Assembly: GCA_902465465.1 (NCBI GenBank)
Contig: CABQNF010000081.1
Coordinates: forward strand, 1 to 5,545
Length of the DNA: 5,545 nucleotides
Direction of reading: 5' to 3'
Source of the DNA: an uncultured Collinsella sp.
GTDB taxonomy: Bacteria; Actinomycetota; Coriobacteriia; Coriobacteriales; Coriobacteriaceae
Part shown: positions 5,376 through 5,545 of the stretch, piece by piece
How positions within the stretch are numbered: position 1 is the stretch's first letter
Layout: each line of letters opens with the position of its first letter
The notes under the pieces: generated by a model
What the model was told of the DNA's origin: nothing
The model's input: the letters and a program-made list of their open reading frames with translations, nothing else
Database searches by the model: none
Made by a program: the position numbers and the translations under genes

Positions 5376-5387
5376 GTGAACGTTCAC
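5376..5387. promoter_or_regulatory. Perfect 12-bp palindrome, candidate operator
   Basis: GTGAACGTTCAC is a perfect dyad with a central CG, in the gap between the regulator gene and dhuD. Even-length palindromes with a CG centre are typical of LacI-family operators, but the neighbouring gene encodes a GntR/FCD-type protein, whose sites are also short dyads. It probably controls the uronate genes; which protein binds it cannot be told from the window. Confidence 0.5.
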
Positions 5388-5391
5388 TTTT

Positions 5392-5414
5392 AAAAGGCGA
5401 ACGGTAGTCTCGCC
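5392..5414 (-). terminator. Possible intrinsic terminator of the GntR-type gene
   Basis: On the minus strand GGCGA (5410-5414) pairs with TCGCC (5396-5400) around a 9-nt loop and is followed by TTTT (5392-5395). It starts 16 bp after the regulator stop. The 5-bp stem is short, extendable by two A-T pairs past one bulged base, so termination may be partial. Confidence 0.4.
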
Positions 5415-5430
5415 CTTGCCGTGCGGACGT

Positions 5431-5545
5431 CTATTTGCTCTGTTCCTGCGCTCCCTCTGCGATCATGTTGCGGTTGTACACCAGATGCAGGTACATCGCG
5501 TCGTGCGCTGCGGTGGGATTGCGCGCGGCGATGGCGTCGGCCACG
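5431..5545 (-). CDS. C-terminal end of a GntR-family (FadR/FCD-type) transcriptional regulator, partial
   Basis: A reading frame is open from the right window edge to TAG at 5431-5433, giving 37 residues. The segment VADAIAARNPTAAHDAMYLH continuing with L-V-Y-N-R-N-M-I resembles the last helices of FCD ligand-binding domains, where an 'ai..rdp.aA..aM..Hl' pattern is usual (M17 and H20 of the visible part). FCD regulators of the UxuR/ExuR/LldR kind sense sugar acids or organic acids and often sit beside the genes they control. Here the gene lies upstream of dhuD on the same strand, 160 bp away, with a palindrome in between. The DNA-binding domain is outside the window, so family assignment rests on a short tail. 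Confidence 0.6.
   Translation of the reverse strand, partial: VADAIAARNPTAAHDAMYLHLVYNRNMIAEGAQEQSK

Overview
The window looks like a chromosomal segment of a high-GC anaerobe, most probably a gut Coriobacteriia of the Collinsella type. This rests on GC-rich third codon positions, the FeS-flavin ene-reductase and the uronate-type dehydrogenase/isomerase pair. It is an inference from gene content and style; there is no rRNA or other phylogenetic marker in view.

Left part (2-1500, + strand): the 3' end of kdpB and the complete kdpC, the last two subunits of the KdpFABC high-affinity potassium pump. kdpC is followed by a large hairpin with a T run (1427-1497), so transcription probably stops there. 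No kdpD or kdpE follows.

Middle (1500-3660, + strand): a monocistronic 649-aa ene-reductase of the 2,4-dienoyl-CoA reductase / enoate reductase / BaiCD-BaiH type (TIM barrel with FMN, a 4Fe-4S cluster, and a FAD/NAD(P) module). A 10-bp inverted repeat lies in its upstream region. The gene ends facing the next unit, and the two share a 16-bp perfect hairpin terminator.

Right part (3679-5545, - strand): read right to left, the C-terminal end of a GntR/FCD-type regulator, a 160-bp regulatory gap with a perfect 12-bp palindrome, an SDR dehydrogenase (DhuD / gluconate 5-dehydrogenase type), a 140-bp gap full of inverted repeats, and an RpiB/LacAB-type isomerase of the long DhuI class. Together DhuI and DhuD would convert the unsaturated-uronate product 4-deoxy-L-threo-5-hexosulose-uronate (from glycosaminoglycan or polyuronide disaccharides) to 2-keto-3-deoxygluconate. 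The kinase, aldolase and hydrolase expected in such a pathway are not in the window.

The most noteworthy unexplained structure is a 63-nt palindromic element present twice (1429-1491 and 4346-4408). The copies share an identical 21-nt left arm, equal arm spacing and a 29-nt loop. One copy ends kdpC with a T run. The other sits between dhuD and dhuI beside a third arm that could form an alternative hairpin. It looks like an intergenic repeat family (REP/MITE-like). I saw no tRNA, rRNA, CRISPR array, transposase or phage gene.
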